Assembly: GCA_947652115.1 (NCBI GenBank)
Contig: OX393562.1
Location: 17,217,934 to 17,281,933 of the forward strand
Source of the DNA: Blastomussa wellsi
Lineage: Eukaryota > Cnidaria > Anthozoa > Scleractinia > Plerogyridae
Length of the DNA stretch: 64,000 bases
Direction of reading: 5' to 3'
Part shown: piece by piece, positions 27,146 to 38,309 of the stretch
Position numbering within the stretch: the stretch's first letter is position 1
Layout: each line of letters opens with the position of its first letter
Notes under the pieces: model-generated
The model's database searches: none
Told to the model about the DNA's origin: nothing
Seen by the model: the letters and a program-made list of their open reading frames with translations, nothing else
Position numbers and translations under genes: made by a program

Positions 27146-27176
27146 CTGGAAAGACAAATAGAGCATTGTCGTCCAC

Positions 27177-27441
27177 AGAGCCACTTGTCCCTCTTAGCCG
27201 GTTGGGCCTGTGCACGAGGAACAAGTGGCTCTGGGGACACATGCATGATTTGATTCGCTGAAATCAAACAAAGGAAGTCCAATCACATCAGCCGTTTTAA
27301 AATCCCTTTGCGTTAGCGCGTTTAAAACGGTGGATGTGATTGGACTCTCTTTGTTAGATTTCACCCAATCAAATTATGTGTCCCCATAGCCACTTGTTCC
27401 TCGTGCACAGGTCCAGCCGGCTAAGAGGGACAAGCGGCTCT
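27177..27441. mobile_element. Foldback MITE with hairpin ends
   Basis: Arms of about 130 bp mirror each other. Each outer end is itself a hairpin (AGAGCCACTTGT...ACAAGTGGCTCT). The core contains AGTCCAATCACATCAGCCGT in inverted copies. A partial copy lies at 57050-57230. The GPCR frame reads into it. Confidence 0.8.
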
Positions 27442-28434
27442 GGTACGAGAAAGAGAAAGAGAGCTGTTAGGGCAACCGACGGGCAACCTCTTTCCCAGGG
27501 TCTACTCCGATTTCAAGATGGCGACCTGCTTTTTGACATCACAGGACCTGGATAGTAGCAAGTGCTTGCTAGGGTTTTTCCCACGCCTCCCTTTGCACGA
27601 TATTTTTGGCTTTTTTTCTTGTGCAGGAATTGTTTTTAGTAATTGTCCAAACCCCCTCCCCACTGAAAAATAAAATGGCCCGTCCCTAAATATCGGAAAA
27701 CGTAACCCATGTGAGCTAAGGTCACGCTTGGCCTGGGGATGGTGCTCGTTTGGCGCACACTGTGACCAGCGACTAAACCAGGATCTGACAAGAGCCTGGA
27801 GGGAAAATACTCAGCATAAATCGAAAGCGTTAAAACTGGATCAGGTTATGATGCGTGATCCACTTACAGCGTGATCCTATTAACTACAAGTGTATGTAGC
27901 GGAATGTTTTCGCTCTTATCATGGCTCGCGTAAAGCCTATTAGCGCTTCCTTCCCAAACCCAAAATAGTTAAAAATCCCCTTATTTACTTATTAATCAAT
28001 GTCATCTTTCCAGCTTTGACACTACAACGACTACAGTAAGACGAAGTTCTCTTCTTGATTATTATCTTTATTCTCTGCACCAATCCACTTCAAGATCTAA
28101 CATTGTACAACTGGAGAAACCAGATTTTAATCACCCTTGAAACACACTAAAAATTTGTCATGTTTACCATTTATATCTGCGCGCCGAACTTTGGTCAAGT
28201 TTTTTTTCTATTATATATAGTATGAGTGAGAAGACACACTGAAAAACCTGAAATACTTCCGTGTTTTCAATAAAAATCAGTTGAATGCTTCATTTTCCTG
28301 TGAACCGGGCATTACAAGCGACAGCCAGCTAAGCTAGAACCCTTGTAAGGGCGAAACCAAGAAATGCTATAGCTAGGTAGAATATCATCCGATACCGTCG
28401 GCTTGGAACGTTCAACTTGTTTCAGTGATTTATG
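27442..28434. other. No gene seen
   Basis: Intergenic DNA upstream of the GPCR exon. Any 5' exon of the receptor could lie here or further right, but none is recognisable. Confidence 0.4.
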
Positions 28435-28901
28435 GAGGGGGTGAATAGGTTCACGGATCAACGGATTTAGCCTTAAAAAGTGTACGGATTGCGGATTTCA
28501 GCGAAAAATTAAGCGGATTCGCGGATTTCGATAATGCAGTGGATCACGGATTACCTGATAATTTTAGCTCGGATTCCGGACTCTTCATGCCATGAAATTC
28601 GTATCTTGGCCTTGAAGTGTCTTTAGCCCTGGTCTCAATGTTCTCGTTTTGTCCATTTTCTGTTTGCGCGAGACCCAAACCACCACTTTACATTAGAACT
28701 GCCACAAAAAAGGCAATGAAACGAAACCTCTTGAAAATTTTTTACTGAAAACAACATCTACCGTCTTTTCAGTGAAACTATTACACAGAAAGTTTTCAAG
28801 GAATGCGGATGCGGATTTGAACGAAAATAGTGGCGGATTGACGGATTTGGCCAAAATATAGCACGGATTGGCGGATTCGCGTACCCCTATTCACCCCCCC
28901 T
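28435..28901. mobile_element. 467-bp MITE with 7-bp target duplication
   Basis: The ends GAGGGGGTGAATAGG and CCCCTATTCACCCCCCC are inverted. ATTTATG lies on both sides (28428-28434 and 28902-28908). The interior repeats CACGGATT/GCGGATTT words many times. Confidence 0.78.
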
Positions 28902-31639
28902 ATTTATGTTAAAGCTGTACTTGTTGTGTTTGTTTTGATAGGTTGAGATGTCACCTTTTGGTTTGCGTTTGTGAAAAATGCTTAACTGGTTCAAGTCCAA
29001 TGTACTTACAAGCTGTTAGGTTGGTTTCGTTGAACGAAGAATTTCCCTCCAATGGCATGATTCAGGTCTGTTAAAATCTCCTGTTAAAAATAAGTTTCAT
29101 TGTAAGAAAGAAACGTCACTCTCGCTTTCAATTTATGTGCTATACGGCTGTGTGTAAAAAGGGACCAATGGCCATTTAGCTCATAGTGTACAGTCACCCC
29201 AACACTGGTGATTATGTTAATAAAAAATTGCTGCGACAGTTTCCCCTTCCGTCAGTGTTGATAGCAACAAACAACAACAGGCATTACCTACTGATGAGGG
29301 GAACGAGAAGAAAATAACAATTTAAGAAAGCAAACAAAATGGGCGATACTATAAAAAATGTCTGCAACTCTTTTACACTCTGGCGAAAAAGAAATTAGTT
29401 CGTAATGTAAGTGAACTTGTCGGTGCAAATTTAAGTCTTTAATTCGACTTGCTAGACGAAGTTCATTAGGTTTAACAAACTGACTGACGTGGCAAACTGA
29501 CAGGGCATGCCTTTGCCTAGACATATTTTGCATTCAAAATTAAATTACACGATGTTATCTTGATTGTAAAGACACTGACGTTTACAGTTGGCCGTTATCG
29601 TGGCTTATCGAAAAAATTTCTTGAAGGAACTTGACTCTTGAAAGCTAAAGATACCCTTTAACGATCATCTGTATGAAGAAGTCTATTTGTATTATTAAGT
29701 TTTAGCTATGTTTATAAACAACAGTGGAGAACGCCTATCTAACTTTATCTTGGATTAACCTGGTGAACTTAGCTTATCTGAATGGAAACCACAACAAATT
29801 CAGTAAATTTGCCATCTTTGATTTCTGTTGGAGCAATTCCATGCTTGACTCGACCCAAGGGCAAAACACTAAGTTACAACTAAACTACTTGCTGTATATT
29901 GTTTTAATTTGCGATAACCAGGCTGGTTTTTTACGGTGTTTGCTCGATTCTTCCCTGTTCCAAACACGATACCAAACTCAAATCGGTCCGTATAAATCTG
30001 ATGCAGTGTTTGAAACAGTAACTTTTCACTGATCTACGAAGCTCCTAATATAAAGCCACACTGGAAAAAGGACTCAGAAATGCTAAGAAAGGTTCAAACA
30101 ACAGTACCTCCTGAATTGTGATATCGTTGTGATTCAAGCCGGGAAATAAGAGTTGTTATGGCACTGCTTGGCTCTGTGGATCCTTTAGGCTGCCGACTGG
30201 CTCAATCTCATCGCTTACGTTCAGAGAAAAAGTGTCCACCTGCAAATGAAGGAAAATGTAGTTATTGAAGCTCTTCAGCACAACATCAAAACCATTGGTG
30301 TAGTCATTGCTCTTACCAGACTATCACTTTGTATACCAGAACACCGATTTTACCTAGAAGAATGCATGTACGGTCGCGAGTGAGGGAAAACGTGACCTGA
30401 CGGTCTACTAATTGAACTGTTTTCTCTGCTTTTTGTATGTGTACCAATGTCCTTTATAGCTAAAGTTGCTGTAATGTAGTCATTGATTTGTGAAGATCGT
30501 CGCATCAGTTGTGAAAAGCTGTTTGAAGTACGGTTTTTAATTTCCTGATCATCCATCCGGTTCTTCTCAGCACGACCACTTTGGCCTCAGGTCAACCTAC
30601 TTTTTAATTCTTCATAATGATCAAAATGTACTTTCTCCTAACATACATACAATACTTTGAATGTATTCAAGACGCAAGCTAACATATATGTATACAAATA
30701 AACACTAAAAATTAAAAATACATCTTGAATTGGGAGTTAAGAGGTTGTCCCCTGTTTAAAAAACCCCTAAAATGATAGAATCAAAGAAAAAAAAAATAAA
30801 ATTATGTGGCAATCTGGTATGAAAATTGATTTTGATCGAAAGGGATATAAACTTAGTCCAATTTTTCCCTCAAGCCAATTGAATAAAAGAACGTTTAGCG
30901 TGGAATTTAAAGTGCACGAAACTGCCACTCGGGAAAATACCTTTATCCATCAAAAATTGAACGAAGTCATAGCAGCGTATGAGGAGTTGGTTTCCTTACA
31001 AGAGTTTTAAGGCGTGCTGCTTCACTTTGTTCAGTTTGTATAGAGAACAAAGAGGCCTCGATCAATTAAAAAATTGTAACGAGAGATGAAGTAATGTAAG
31101 CCGAGTAGGCCCTTCTTTAATATAGGTGTGTTCAGTACTTAGTATAATCTTATGATAATAAAACGGGTCAAACATCTCCGACGTCATTTCACTTTCCTTA
31201 ATCAAAGCAATTGGAAATATTTTATTGCGGTCCATTAAAGCTCCCAGCTAGGACATAAATTTCCTTGCGAAATTCACGGAATTTAGTTCATCAAAAACTC
31301 ATTTAAACACACCTGTTTGTCAAAATTAGGAATTGGACAATGAATGTGGTCTTGCATTTCCTCAAAACTTGTTAATAGTGAAATGATGAAAGAGATATGG
31401 CCGTCGCATAGAACTCAGTTTAAATAATCAGTTTAAATAATATCTCTGAATCTTGAAACAATTTCATATTTCTGTGTTAGCATTGAGACTGAGTTAGACT
31501 GTTTAGATCCCAAAGAGAAATTCTAAGAAATTTCTTAACTTTCTACAAAGCAACTGCTATTTTATAAAATGTTTAAATGTTTAATGATTAGGTTTATCAG
31601 TGTAATAAATACTATATTGCTTGCTAGAAAAATGAGACT
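28902..31639. other. 2.7-kb stretch without supported genes
   Basis: Only short frames without family resemblance, splice context or codon-use support. AT-rich throughout. Confidence 0.45.
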
Positions 31640-31860
31640 TCTTAAACATGCAATGCATCTATAAATCATGTATTAATGAAAGCTTGCGTGAGGTGAGAAA
31701 ACGTAACGGACTGAATATTGGAATTACAATCTGTCAAATCTTTAGCCGACATTTGCGACAGGCGAACTTTGCACCGATGAAAAGAAAACAAATTTTTGGA
31801 ATAATCTCCCCTCGCCACTTTTATTATAGCTGAATAGTTTATAACATGAAATAGCCACTG
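31640..31860 (+). repeat. Duplicated block A, copy 1
   Basis: ATAAATCATGTATTAATGA, then a GAGAAAACGTAA-like stretch and TTTTATTATAGCTGAA, match in order the segment at about 33112-33330. These are two diverged direct copies about 1.5 kb apart. Confidence 0.6.
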
Positions 31861-32329
31861 TCAAAACTACCTTCCTTTCTAATTCTGTTATTTTTTACTG
31901 GCAAATACCTCTCCCTGTTGATAAACAAGATCCTCTGTTTTACAGCTGTACATAGCCCTATAAAGATTCGATCAGATCATTGAAATATGTGCCTTATAAA
32001 AGAATATGAACTAATGAGTTTATACTCTCTTGGCGTCTGTAGATTACTATATTGATGCTCGACAAACCATGACGATCTAGACATGATATGGAATGACCAA
32101 AACATTATTGCACGATTATGCCCCCGAGTGACGTCGGTTTAACCGCCGAAAACAATGCATGTTACATGATAGCCACTGAGAAATTTTGTGTTTTCTGTAC
32201 AACCACCGTAAAATATGTATTCTAATATGCTGCGTATTAAAAACACTTTAGTGTGGTTTTCATTCTACGTAAACAAGCATTGAAAGGTAGCTTTAATGTG
32301 AAATTTCTTGGCTAACGAATTTAATTATC

Positions 32330-32960
32330 TTTATTTAATCAAACTCGGGAACCTATCACAAAGCCGCAAGATTTAAATGCCGATTTGAAATGATTTTTGG
32401 ATCTGTATTCGATTTTTAGAAAACAGGAAAACTCGATCATTAAGCTCGAATGTTCCTCCTTTTTCCATGCTGATAATATTATGATGAAAAACATCAGTGT
32501 ATCTGGAAAATATGTTGAGGAAGATAAATACGTGTCTCAATGTAATTTGTGCGATCTAAATTACGTTGGGTATACTGCGCATGCCTGACACTTACATCGA
32601 CGTTTCAACAATATATTTCCGTCTGGGAACACAACATGGATTGCATAAAGAAGCACATATGGACCATCTCTTTTTTTTATAAATTTTTGAACAAGCAAGT
32701 TCGAAAATATCTCTCCGAGAAATGCCTGCATAGGGTTGATTCTCTGTTGGTCATGTTGTGAACAACCTTTGTACTGATTTGAAAGGAAAAATGATGCTCT
32801 TTATACAGCAGCTTGTGTAGATCTGCTTTTAGCTATGTGTGTGCTCAGAGTCTCCATTTTTGCAATGTAAAATGTATTTTAATAAGTCGCCTTATCAAAC
32901 TGTAAATTAATTAAATAACGGTTATCAATTCTCCAGTGGTTTTACGAATCATGAGTGAAA
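32330..32960 (+). repeat. Duplicated block B, copy 1, with Penelope-like remnant
   Basis: CACAAAGCCGCAAGAT, GAAATGATTTTTGGA and ACAGGAAAACTCGATCATTA match in order 34985-35100. TGTATTTTAATAAGT near 32873 matches TGTATTTCAATAAGT near 35529. These look like two decayed copies of the same element, the first retaining a GIY-YIG fragment. Confidence 0.6.
32397..32640 (+). pseudogene. Decayed Penelope-like GIY-YIG endonuclease
   Basis: The frame reads VSQCNLCDLNYVGYTAHA, then a stop, then HLHRRF, which is the CxxC...YVGYT...HLHxR core of a Penelope-type GIY-YIG nuclease with an internal stop. The remainder is frameshifted. Confidence 0.65.
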
Positions 32961-33111
32961 CACGTCATTGTTTCTAGTACGAGAATTCGTTGAGAACCAA
33001 TGGCATTTCTTTGTTTTTTTTCAGCCTGTCATTTTATAGACCTTTTTCATAAGCGGAGAAAACGTTTAAATCTGTAAGAAATAAGTTCACAATAAAACTA
33101 AACCTTTTTTT

Positions 33112-33330
33112 AAACGTGCCATGCATGCATAAATCATGTATTAATGACAGCTATACGTGCGGCGAGAAAACCTTAAGTGACTGGTAAGTAAATATATAAT
33201 TTACAGTGTGTCAAGGCTCTCCCAATCTCAGTTATTATTTCCTTAATACTATTTTTATTATAGCTGAAAAGTTGACAAGAGTCAATTATAATGCGAACAG
33301 TCACAATCAAAACCTGTTGTCATGTACGAT
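33112..33330 (+). repeat. Duplicated block A, copy 2
   Basis: The second, diverged copy of 31640-31860. Confidence 0.6.
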
Positions 33331-34984
33331 AAGCCACATTGTCAAATATATATTAATTTACTTTCACCTGACCTTCCATCGTGATCTTTTCATCTTTAAT
33401 ATACTAGAATCAAATAAGGAGTTTATTACGTAGAACGGTTCTCATTTCATCGAATTTTAATCTGATGCTTTATGCGAAATTCTGCAGCTTTAAAACATGA
33501 AGATCCTAAGTTTCAATTCAGTATTTTCTTTGTGTATTATTGTATAGGTTTTATCACAAAACCATCTATTAGCATAATAAATAAAATATTCCTGGTTCAA
33601 CATTTGAAAATGGACTCAGTTTGTTTTTCTATGCAAAAAGAAAATCACGCAAAGAGAAGTCATTAGATTCACATTCAGCCAAATATCACAAATTGTCAGT
33701 CCTATAAAAATGCGTTGTCTGGTCTGAGTACGAGTCATTCATTTTTAACGGAAAAAAACGGAAATGTTTTACACGAAAAAAAGTTTATACGGTCTCGGTT
33801 TCTCTATATTCATCAGTCAATGCAATGGTAAAATTCAACTTACAGAGAAGAGAGTAATTCGAAATTTTAGTTCAAGGGAAGTTGAGAACACTAATAAATT
33901 TGCCATTTTTTAAACTATTGATATTATTTTTATTACCTTAATCGGACCCGCGATCCCTTTTGGTCGAGCGAAAATTGGGACGAGGACAAAAAATGAGAGG
34001 AAGGGAAGGGAGGGTGCCGATGCACGCTCTTCGGGAATTAACATATCCTACGCAACTACAATCTTGGACGTACTGTCGAGACATTTGTAAAAATTACAAA
34101 CAATTTGGGTACCACTGCTAATATTGTCCAATCCCCGTCCCCAAGAGAACAAAGCCGAGTGAATTGTAAATCACAGGAAATAACGTTGAGAGGGGGTAAA
34201 GCAATTTCCACGCCTTTGTAAGTCTAGGCAGTAGTAAACAACGTACTATATTTCGTCGATATTTGTTTGTCGCAATTAGTTTAGTCCACGATTCTACGAA
34301 GCTGGTACTAACTTTCTGACGCGGCTACTTACGACAATAACCAAAAAGCTACAGTTTTAGCTCATTCAGTAAACCTTGAAACTTGTGGAAAATAAAGTTG
34401 TATGCCTAAAGATTTTCACTTGATTCTCATTTTATTTGCATGACATATTTTTATTGGCTCCTTGTTGATAATCCGTCTGTCGACTACAATGACTAGCTGA
34501 TCAACTCTTTCGAGATGTGATATTCAATGAAAAAATACTATACATGTATTTTAAACAAAAATGTGTCACTCATCAATGCAGTAAAATTACGACGAGTTTT
34601 TGTTTTCGTTTCTTCCTTTTGATTGTGTATTAAATCTGCAAAGATGCATGAGGCAGCGCTAAGGTGAATGTCCTATCTATTAAATAAAACGAGTTCTAAT
34701 ACCTCAGTTTTAATTTTTTTCGATTAAACATAACAGCAAGCGAAGGGTTGGCTGCACATAAAACCTAAAAGACCTCAATACCCCCAAACAACCGAAAATT
34801 AGAAGACCGCATGGGAGGGCATATGCTATCGATCAAAAATAAATAAAAAGACTCTTGACTCTAACTGAGTATTCTACCGAAATATACTGAATATAATTCA
34901 GGGTAAAATACCGTATATTCTATTTAAACTGATCACCCCTGTATGCGATAAAGCTAAAATTCCTGACCGACCATGCGTTAACAA
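33331..34984. other. No gene seen
   Basis: AT-rich intergenic DNA. A CGAGCGAAAATTGGGACGAGG motif at about 33963 resembles part of the GC-rich repeat at 39185-39310. Confidence 0.4.
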
Positions 34985-35560
34985 ACTCCGCTACTTGTCG
35001 CAAAGCCACAGGATGAAACTACATTCGAAATGATATTTGGGAGTTCCTAGATCTCTATAATGCAGGAAAACCCGATCATTAAAGGGCAATGGAGTCATCT
35101 TTGATCATAATGTAGAAGAAAGAAGGATGACTTGGAATGAGAAAGACCAGTTGAGACGGATCGTAATTAATGCACTTGAGAAATTTAGGCTAAACTCAGT
35201 TTTAAAAATGAGTTATCCTTGGGAAAGCACTTTTAAGCAGCTGTATTTTTCAGCTTTGATCAGATCCGAGAAATAAAAAGAAATTTGAAATAATTGTTAG
35301 CTAGGCATTCTCTTTTCTGGTTAAAAAATGTATCTGAGGTCAACTTATATAGTTATTATGATGCTCTGTACCTTTTTCACAACTCAACAATGTGAAGTCT
35401 CTCTCTTTCCCTTTGATTCAGCAAACTTGTGTAGTTGTGCGTTTACCTTTCCGTGGGGTGTTCATCATCTGTTTCAGTTTATGTAGCATTCGTAGTTAAT
35501 AACTGAACCGGTATGTTTGATGTAAACTGTATTTCAATAAGTACGCACTGATATAACGAT
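34985..35560 (+). repeat. Duplicated block B, copy 2
   Basis: A diverged copy of 32330-32960; no readable nuclease frame remains. Confidence 0.55.
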
Positions 35561-36070
35561 GCCGCTTTGATTAAAAATCAATACATAGACAAGGATGGAG
35601 AACTCTTGCAAATCACATGATATTTATACAGCTGTAGGCCAGATCTTGACCAGTTGTTTTAAAATTAGTGACTATTGAAAGGTGTGTCAAGGAACAATTA
35701 TTCATGCGGTATTACCGAAATATTGACGTAAAGTATATGAAGTAATATATCAAACACGAGAGACAGTGTTTCATCAGGATATCTAAACACCGAGAAGAGA
35801 GTTGAAAACACGACGCGCAGCAAATTATTTTTAACGAATCTCGAGGTGTTTGGGTAGCCGATGAAATACTGTCTCTCGTGTTTGGTACATCTTCTCAATC
35901 CAAACAAAAACTAAGGAGAAAGCTGAGAAATAAAATCGTCAAAATCTATGCTGATTAAGATCGGGTATCCAAACCTCCTTCACGGTTATCATTTTATTTG
36001 TTTTAACTCGATGAATTATTAATGAATTTGAGAAAAATAATTCATATACGAACTGCCGATGTAGATGAAA

Positions 36071-36236
36071 ATGAGAAGTAGTCATCGCTGTGAATTTCCA
36101 ATTTAAACAACTGGAATAAAAAAGGCTGAAAAAATTCAGGGCTTTCTGTTTCTGTTGAAGCACTGATTTTTTCAGGCTTCTTTAGTCCAATTGCTTCAGT
36201 TGGAAATTCACTTCGATGATATGATCACTTCTTACT
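36071..36236. mobile_element. Foldback MITE of the GTGAATTTCCAATTTAA family
   Basis: GAATTTCCAATTTAAACAACTGG on the left pairs with CCAATTGCTTCAGTTGGAAATTC on the right. AAAAAATTCAGGG and TTTTTTCAGGCTTC lie inside. Confidence 0.7.
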
Positions 36237-37130
36237 TTCACTAAAAATACCACTGCACAGATATAAAGTGTTTACGGAATCATCGCCAGGTATTACGTAA
36301 CACAAACATCAAGGCCTCTTTTCAGACTCTATAACCTCGTTAAGTTATAATTGCTTTAAATTTGCTTTGCCTTTCTGTTTCTGTTTCTTTTTCCTTCTGA
36401 TCTCTCTTTCTCTTTCAACCTGGAATGCATAAATTGAAAACTGACTGTTTGGGAACTGCTCAGTTTCGATGTTCTCGGGTCCGCTGTTTCGCATAATACC
36501 AAGAGAAATCCTATGAAACCATTATCAAACATCTGCTATAATCAGTACCGATGGAAAACCCGTAAAAGTAAATTTCCTAAGCGCAAGTCTCATGGAGGGA
36601 ATCGCCATTATCAATGCAACACAAAAATCTCGTTACACTTTAACCCTTACAAGCCAAGAGTTCGGTTCCATGGTTGCTGTGCCGAAGGTAGTGGGATGTG
36701 GAAAGTATGAGCAGAAAGTATGAGGGCATTTTCGGGGAGGGCGGGAAGATGAGAGACCCTGGGAACGAGGTTGCATCATTGCTACTTTTACTGAGATACC
36801 CATATATGGATAGGCTGTGTTATATCTAAAGTTATTGTTCCTTGAGAGTTAGTCAGGCTATCAACTATGTAGATGATAGGTGTACTAGGACACTAATTAT
36901 CTGATATACATCTCCTAACATTACGTTACAAGCTTTCTATAATCTTGTTATGTGAAAGCCAGTTACAGAATTATTGAATTTCAATAAACATGGGTTGTGG
37001 ATGAAGGGCTCCTATACAGTTCACCCTTTGCCCCAGACTCACTTATCTCTTCTATTCTGGGGTACCGGGCCCAGTGCAGCTTTATAACAGTGTTACCATA
37101 GCAACTTGAAGAGGATGGGGGATTATGACC
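36237..37130. other. No gene seen
   Basis: No supported coding sequence. A frame at 36513-36710 has no recognisable similarity. Confidence 0.4.
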
Positions 37131-37440
37131 CCCTCTCTGGAGAGAATTGTGACCTCTCCTTCAGCTAACTAAGATTGGATAAAGACCTCTCTAGTTGGGA
37201 TTGACCCCAGAAGAGAGTATAGGATAAGGACCCCTCTAGTGGGGATTGATCGTCCCCCGAGAGGGTTAGGATAATGATCCCCTCTCTGGAGAGGATTGTG
37301 AACTCTCATACAGCTCCCTCACTAGGATAGGATAAGGACCTCTCTAGCTGGGACAGATAGACCCCCGGAGAGGGTTGGGGGATTATGTCCCCCTCTCTGG
37401 AGAGGATTAATTGACCTTTCCTTTGCTCCTTAACTTGGAT
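37131..37440 (+). repeat. Degenerate tandem repeat with CCCTCTCTGGAGAGGATT core
   Basis: The core lies near 37131, 37277 and 37391, with GGATAAGGACC(C)CTCTAG lines between. The unit length is about 115-145 bp. CTCTCTGGAGAG is itself a palindrome. Confidence 0.7.
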
Positions 37441-37824
37441 AGGGTTAGTTTGTAGTAGTAGTAGTATTGACCTGAGCATTCTGGAGCACTTGGTCCCCAA
37501 CCCCTTTGTCCCACAAACTTCTCACTGTGTTATTTTTTGCTGTTCTTGAGTTTGGAGCATTAAAGAGAATTTCATAGTCTGTAGAACAGACGGTGTAGCG
37601 TGGAAGGGTGTGGACGAGCTCGAAGCAAGAAGTTCTTATATTTTTCAGTTCGCGCGTCGCGCTCTTGTTCACGGCGCATTTCAAGCTCTTCCCCGCCAGT
37701 TGTTCTGCAGGCTAAGAATAGCATTACGTTGTCTTAGAGATTAAGTCAAAGTTAATCAATATATGGGGTTTTAAAGGTATTCTATCTAATGGGCAGTCAC
37801 AGGAACGTTAATAACGTAAAGCAA

Positions 37825-38052
37825 GATGATCATCGCAGTGAATTTTAATTTAAGCGATTGGCCGATAAAGAAGCTTGAAAAAGAAGCTCAATAAATTGAC
37901 CTGGTTCCCAATGTGTGGCTTCATAACTCAGTTGGTAGAGCACCGCAACGGTATCGCGGAGGTCACGGGTGGAAATCCCATTGAAGCCCAGATTTTTTTT
38001 AGGCTTCTTTATTCCAATTGCTTAAATTGGAAATTCACTGCGATGATCATCC
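37825..38052. mobile_element. Foldback element enclosing a tRNA-like sequence
   Basis: GATGATCATCGCAGTGAATTT at the left and AAATTCACTGCGATGATCAT at the right form inverted ends. GATAAAGAAGC and GCTTCTTTATT form the next layer. The centre is the tRNA-like segment 37917-37988. Confidence 0.75.
37917..37988 (+). repeat. tRNA-like sequence, degenerate copy (SINE-type)
   Basis: 72 nt from GGCTTCA to GAAGCC. It has a D-arm ACTCAGTTGGTAGAGC, but the T-loop is GGTGGAAATCC in place of GGTTCGAATCC, so box B is broken. Position 33 is C rather than the near-universal T. Confidence 0.65.
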
Positions 38053-38173
38053 CTCACCTTTACCTCCATCCACAGTTCACGAATGAATTATTTCATATGC
38101 TTTAAATCATTTCACTTATCACAGGAAATTGTGTCATTATGAACTCAACAAATTGGCCTCGCTCCCAACGTGT

Positions 38174-38246
38174 GGCTTCGTAACTCAGTTGGTAGAGCAC
38201 CACAACGGTATCGCGGAGGTCACGGGTTCGAATCCCGGTTGAAGCC
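38174..38246 (+). repeat. tRNA-like sequence, better-preserved copy (SINE-type)
   Basis: 73 nt. GGCTTCG pairs with the terminal TGAAGCC, the A-box-like TAACTCAGTTGG and the B-box GGTTCGAATCC are present, and the loop reads ACGGTAT. The anticodon stem has mismatches (CCACA/CGCGG) and the base before the anticodon is C, so it is more likely a tRNA-derived repeat than a working tRNA. It is followed by the GCTTCTTTATTCCAGTTGC tail shared with the foldback family. Confidence 0.6.
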
Positions 38247-38309
38247 CTGTATTATTTTAAGGCTTCTTTATTCCAGTTGCTTAAATTGAAAATTCACTGC
38301 GATGATCAT

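Noticed and set aside
37131..37440. A CRISPR-like array of regularly spaced palindromic repeats
   Set aside because: The CTCTCTGGAGAG palindromes recur at uneven distances with related spacers, which is a decayed tandem repeat in a eukaryotic genome.
37445..37684. A 79-codon minus-strand frame (ELKNIRTSCFELVHTLPRYT)
   Set aside because: Two overlapping frames on the same strand are open and neither resembles a known family.
38174..38246. A functional tRNA gene
   Set aside because: Anticodon-stem mismatches, C at position 33, and the element context (shared tail with foldback repeats) point to a tRNA-derived repeat.
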